DNA of 64,000 nt. Origin: Macrococcoides animalis (GTDB lineage Bacteria; Bacillota; Bacilli; Staphylococcales; Staphylococcaceae). How positions within the stretch are numbered: the first letter of the stretch is position 1; the number at the start of each line of letters is the position of its first letter. The DNA lies in assembly GCF_047425875.1 (NCBI RefSeq), contig NZ_CP179727.1:2294001-2358000 (forward strand), in the 5' to 3' direction. Shown piece by piece: positions 62,130-64,000 of the stretch. Below the pieces are notes generated by a model. It made no database searches, was not told the DNA's origin, and was given only the letters and a program-made list of their open reading frames with translations. The translations under genes were made by a program, and so were the position numbers.

Positions 62130-62468
62130 ATGTTACAAAATTGTATTATAAGTTTAATCGAAGATATGCATGCGATAAACGAATATTTTGAACGTTCTAA
62201 AAAAGGAGAGCTTTTTAATTTCGTTATTGATGTACAACCTTTTACAGAACAGGTTGATGCAAATATAACAGTATTAAATCAATATACGAGTGAAATTTTA
62301 TCACTCCCATTAATGAATGAAAAGAAATTTTCTCTTATGGTGATGCATATTCGCGAATTATCTGTAGAATGTTTTTTTGATAAGACAAGTAAAAAATTAT
62401 TTATTGATAAATACAAAGCTGTCAATCATGATTTGCAATATATTAATAGGGCAGTTAGTAACAAGTAG
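62130..62468 (+). CDS. DUF1798 family protein (YppE-like)
   Basis: A 112-aa helical-bundle cytoplasmic protein (MHAINEYFERSKKGELFNFVIDVQPF). Divergent from recU across a 67-bp intergenic region that should hold both promoters. The ribosome site is AAAGGAG. The family is known only structurally; function is unknown. Confidence 0.8.
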   Translation: MLQNCIISLIEDMHAINEYFERSKKGELFNFVIDVQPFTEQVDANITVLNQYTSEILSLPLMNEKKFSLMVMHIRELSVECFFDKTSKKLFIDKYKAVNHDLQYINRAVSNK

Positions 62469-62480
62469 TAGAGTGTGCAT

Positions 62481-63032
62481 ATGAAAACAATTTATATTAC
62501 AGGATACAAACCTTATGAAATTGGAATATATAAAAATAATCAGCCTGAAGTCCGATTCATTAAACTCTTTTTACAAGATAAAATAAAATCATATATAGAT
62601 GAAGGACTTGAATGGGTAATTATTCAAGGAAATTTAGGTATTGAATTATGGGCAGCAGAAGTCGTATTAAGATTAAAAAAGCACTATGATATTAAGCTTG
62701 GAATCATAACGCCATTTTTAAACCATTTTGAAAAATGGAATGAAGAGAATCAATTATACTATCAGCAAATCAGTAGTAAAGCAGATTATATGAATAGTGT
62801 TTTTCAAGATACATACAAAGGTGGCTATATGTTTAGTCAGGCCAATCACTTTATATTAGATAATACCGAAGGCACAATGCTTTTTTATGATGAAGAACAC
62901 GAGGCGAGTCCAAAGTTCTTTAAAAAGACACTCGTTGATTTTATGGAAGAAAATCAATATACTATGGATAGTATCAGTTTATTCGACTTATCGGAATTTG
63001 TAAGTGAGTATATGAGAGAACAAGAAAATTAG
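62481..63032 (+). CDS. ypsA: DUF1273 protein, YpsA family
   Basis: A 183-aa SLOG-fold protein. ITGYKPYEIGIY at the start, IIQGNLGIELWAAEVVLRLK near 52 with the glycine-rich loop, ITPFLNHFEKWNE near 75, and DEEHEASPKFFKKTLVDF near 138 are the family motifs. ATG 62481 is preferred to GTG 62475. YpsA is linked to cell division in Bacillus and Staphylococcus and here lies 10 bp before gpsB, in keeping with this. Confidence 0.87.
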   Translation: MKTIYITGYKPYEIGIYKNNQPEVRFIKLFLQDKIKSYIDEGLEWVIIQGNLGIELWAAEVVLRLKKHYDIKLGIITPFLNHFEKWNEENQLYYQQISSKADYMNSVFQDTYKGGYMFSQANHFILDNTEGTMLFYDEEHEASPKFFKKTLVDFMEENQYTMDSISLFDLSEFVSEYMREQEN

Positions 63033-63042
63033 AGGTGTAGTT

Positions 63043-63357
63043 ATGTCAGAAATGAATTTAAAATTATCTGCAAAAGATATTTATGAAAAAGAATTTGAAA
63101 GAACAATGGTGCGTGGATTTAAACCAGAAGATGTTGATAGCTTCTTAGATGAAGTCATTGAAGATTATCAAAAAATGGCCGATATGAACAATCAATTACT
63201 TAAATTATCAGATGAAAATGCAAAATTAAAACGTGAAATTGAAAATCTTCGTATGCGTGTTGCTACTGGTCGAAGTGATAATCAACAACAAGCACCAAAC
63301 AACTATGATTTATTAAAACGTATTTCAAATCTTGAAAAAGCAGTTTTCGGTAAATAA
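63043..63357 (+). CDS. gpsB: cell division protein GpsB
   Basis: A 104-aa DivIVA-like coordinator of division and wall synthesis. The N-terminal DivIVA domain has SAKDIYEKEFERTMVRGFKPEDVDSFLDEV, followed by coiled coil at ~40-75 and a C-terminal short helix RISNLEKAVFG. The ribosome site is GAGGTG. It binds FtsZ and PBPs. Confidence 0.95.
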   Translation: MSEMNLKLSAKDIYEKEFERTMVRGFKPEDVDSFLDEVIEDYQKMADMNNQLLKLSDENAKLKREIENLRMRVATGRSDNQQQAPNNYDLLKRISNLEKAVFGK

Positions 63358-63386
63358 TAGTCGTCGCAATATACACGAAATGATGC

Positions 63387-63392
63387 TATAAT
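63387..63392 (+). promoter_or_regulatory. -10 box of rnpB
   Basis: TATAAT lies 11 bp before the first paired RNA base. The -35 box is not clear. Confidence 0.5.
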
Positions 63393-63403
63393 TAAATAAT
63401 GTT

Positions 63404-63787
63404 AAAAGATATCTCGGATAATCGCTATACTTTGTATAGAGGAAAGTCCATGCTCACACAGCTCTGAGATGACTGTAGTGATCGTGCTTGGTGAAACAAT
63501 AAGCCAAGGCATTAATTTGACGGCAACGAAACGACCTAAGTCTATGATATGGTCCAATTAGTTTGAAAGTGCCACAGTGACGTAGCTTCTTTAGAAATAA
63601 AGAAGGTGGAACGCGGTAAACCCCTCGAGTGAGCAATCCAAATTTGGTAGGAGCACTTTTCTAACGGAAATGAACGTATAGAAGAGGTAGAGAAATCTAC
63701 AGACAGATGATTATCACCGGCGTACGAGAGTAACTAGACTCATTAGCAGTACTAAGGGACAGAACATGGCTTACAGAGATATCTTTC
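63404..63787 (+). ncRNA. rnpB: RNase P RNA, B type
   Basis: The catalytic RNA that trims 5' leaders of tRNA precursors. The terminal pairing P1 is AAGATATCTC at the start with GAGATATCTT at the end. Conserved core strings are GAGGAAAGTCC near 63440, AACGCGGTAAACCCCTCGAGTGAGCAA near 63610, and GACAGA-CAGATGATTATCACC... followed by ACAGAACATGGCTTACAG near 63760. Bacillus-type architecture. No protein gene here. Confidence 0.96.
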
Positions 63788-63792
63788 TAGAT

Positions 63793-63819
63793 GCTCTCCT
63801 TTATGGAGGGCTTTTTTAA
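63793..63819 (+). terminator. terminator of rnpB
   Basis: GCTCTCC / GGAGGGC with a 5-nt loop is followed by six T. Confidence 0.88.
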
Positions 63820-63903
63820 TTCTAGATGGTATATATCATGTTACAATGAAATATATAAAACTTATATAATACTATAAATATATTATGTAAACTTGGAGGA
63901 AAT

Positions 63904-64000
63904 TATGTATCAATTATTAGCAACTACACCTATGGGAATGGAAGCTGTCGCAGCGCGAGAGGTTCAATCACTAGGATATGAAACGACTACTGAGAATGGT
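63904..64000 (+). CDS. rlmL: rRNA methyltransferase RlmL/YpsC family, 5' end (partial)
   Basis: Reads MYQLLATTPMGMEAVAAREV and on to the window edge. The start of THUMP-domain N2-guanine methyltransferases that act on 23S rRNA looks like this (ATTPMGLEAVVAREV). The ribosome site is GGAGG. Its position after rnpB is the same as in other Firmicutes. Only 32 codons are visible. Confidence 0.85.

Noticed and set aside
63454..63636. Minus-strand 60-codon ORF
   Set aside because: It is fully inside RNase P RNA.

Overview
The window is a low-GC Firmicute chromosome, almost certainly Staphylococcus. The flanking genes follow the conserved order aroC-aroB-aroA-ypiA-ypiB-ypiF-qcrABC-ypjA ... ypjD-mgsA-bshA-cca-birA-dinG-aspartate aminotransferase-asnS-dnaD-nth // ypoC-pbp2-recU-(DUF1798)-(DUF1273)-gpsB-rnpB-rlmL. 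The bacillithiol gene bshA, the S. aureus-type DinG with an altered Walker A motif, and the AT-rich codon use fit this genus. The PBP2 homologue has a long alanine-rich repeat tail unlike the S. aureus protein as I remember it, so a coagulase-negative or other non-aureus species is likely. The species cannot be fixed from the sequence alone.

Left flank (1-20185): shikimate pathway genes, a TPR/UPF0302/DUF2487 cluster, the menaquinol:cytochrome c reductase operon with a clear sigma-A promoter, a YugP-type metallopeptidase, an inverted YitT gene, then nucleotide, bacillithiol, tRNA, biotin and amino-acid genes ending in dnaD-nth. Right flank (58590-64000): ypoC, convergent pbp2 and recU, two small conserved genes, gpsB, RNase P RNA and the start of rlmL.

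Middle (20186-58591): a 38.4-kb siphovirus prophage inserted in the 3' part of nth. It is bounded by a perfect 201-bp direct repeat of nth sequence. The left copy gives a full-length Nth with a phage-encoded C-terminal tail. The right copy restores the native nth end and its overlap with ypoC, behind a near-consensus promoter, ribosome site and in-frame ATG supplied by the phage. From left to right the prophage has: integrase; a poorly recognisable control region with a decayed Bro-N antirepressor and no visible CI repressor; a secreted small protein; a 72-bp tandem repeat array; a block of large hairpins; an early region with two large unrecognised proteins (470 and 508 aa) and HNH nucleases; a methyltransferase-like protein; a reverse-strand cargo gene whose promoter contains a LexA-box-like palindrome; P27-type terS; terL interrupted by a 278-nt group I intron; an HK97-type head module; connectors; tail chaperones with a -1 frameshift; a tape measure carrying M23 and lytic transglycosylase domains; Dit, Tal and BppU baseplate proteins; holin; a frameshifted CHAP-amidase-LysM endolysin; and a two-gene cargo cassette of unknown function.

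The points most worth following are the HEG-less terL intron, the SOS-box-like control of the reverse-strand cargo gene, the two-gene post-lysin cassette, the structured non-coding blocks at 23.7-25.3 kb beside an unrecognised early module, and the way the prophage re-supplies expression signals at attR.
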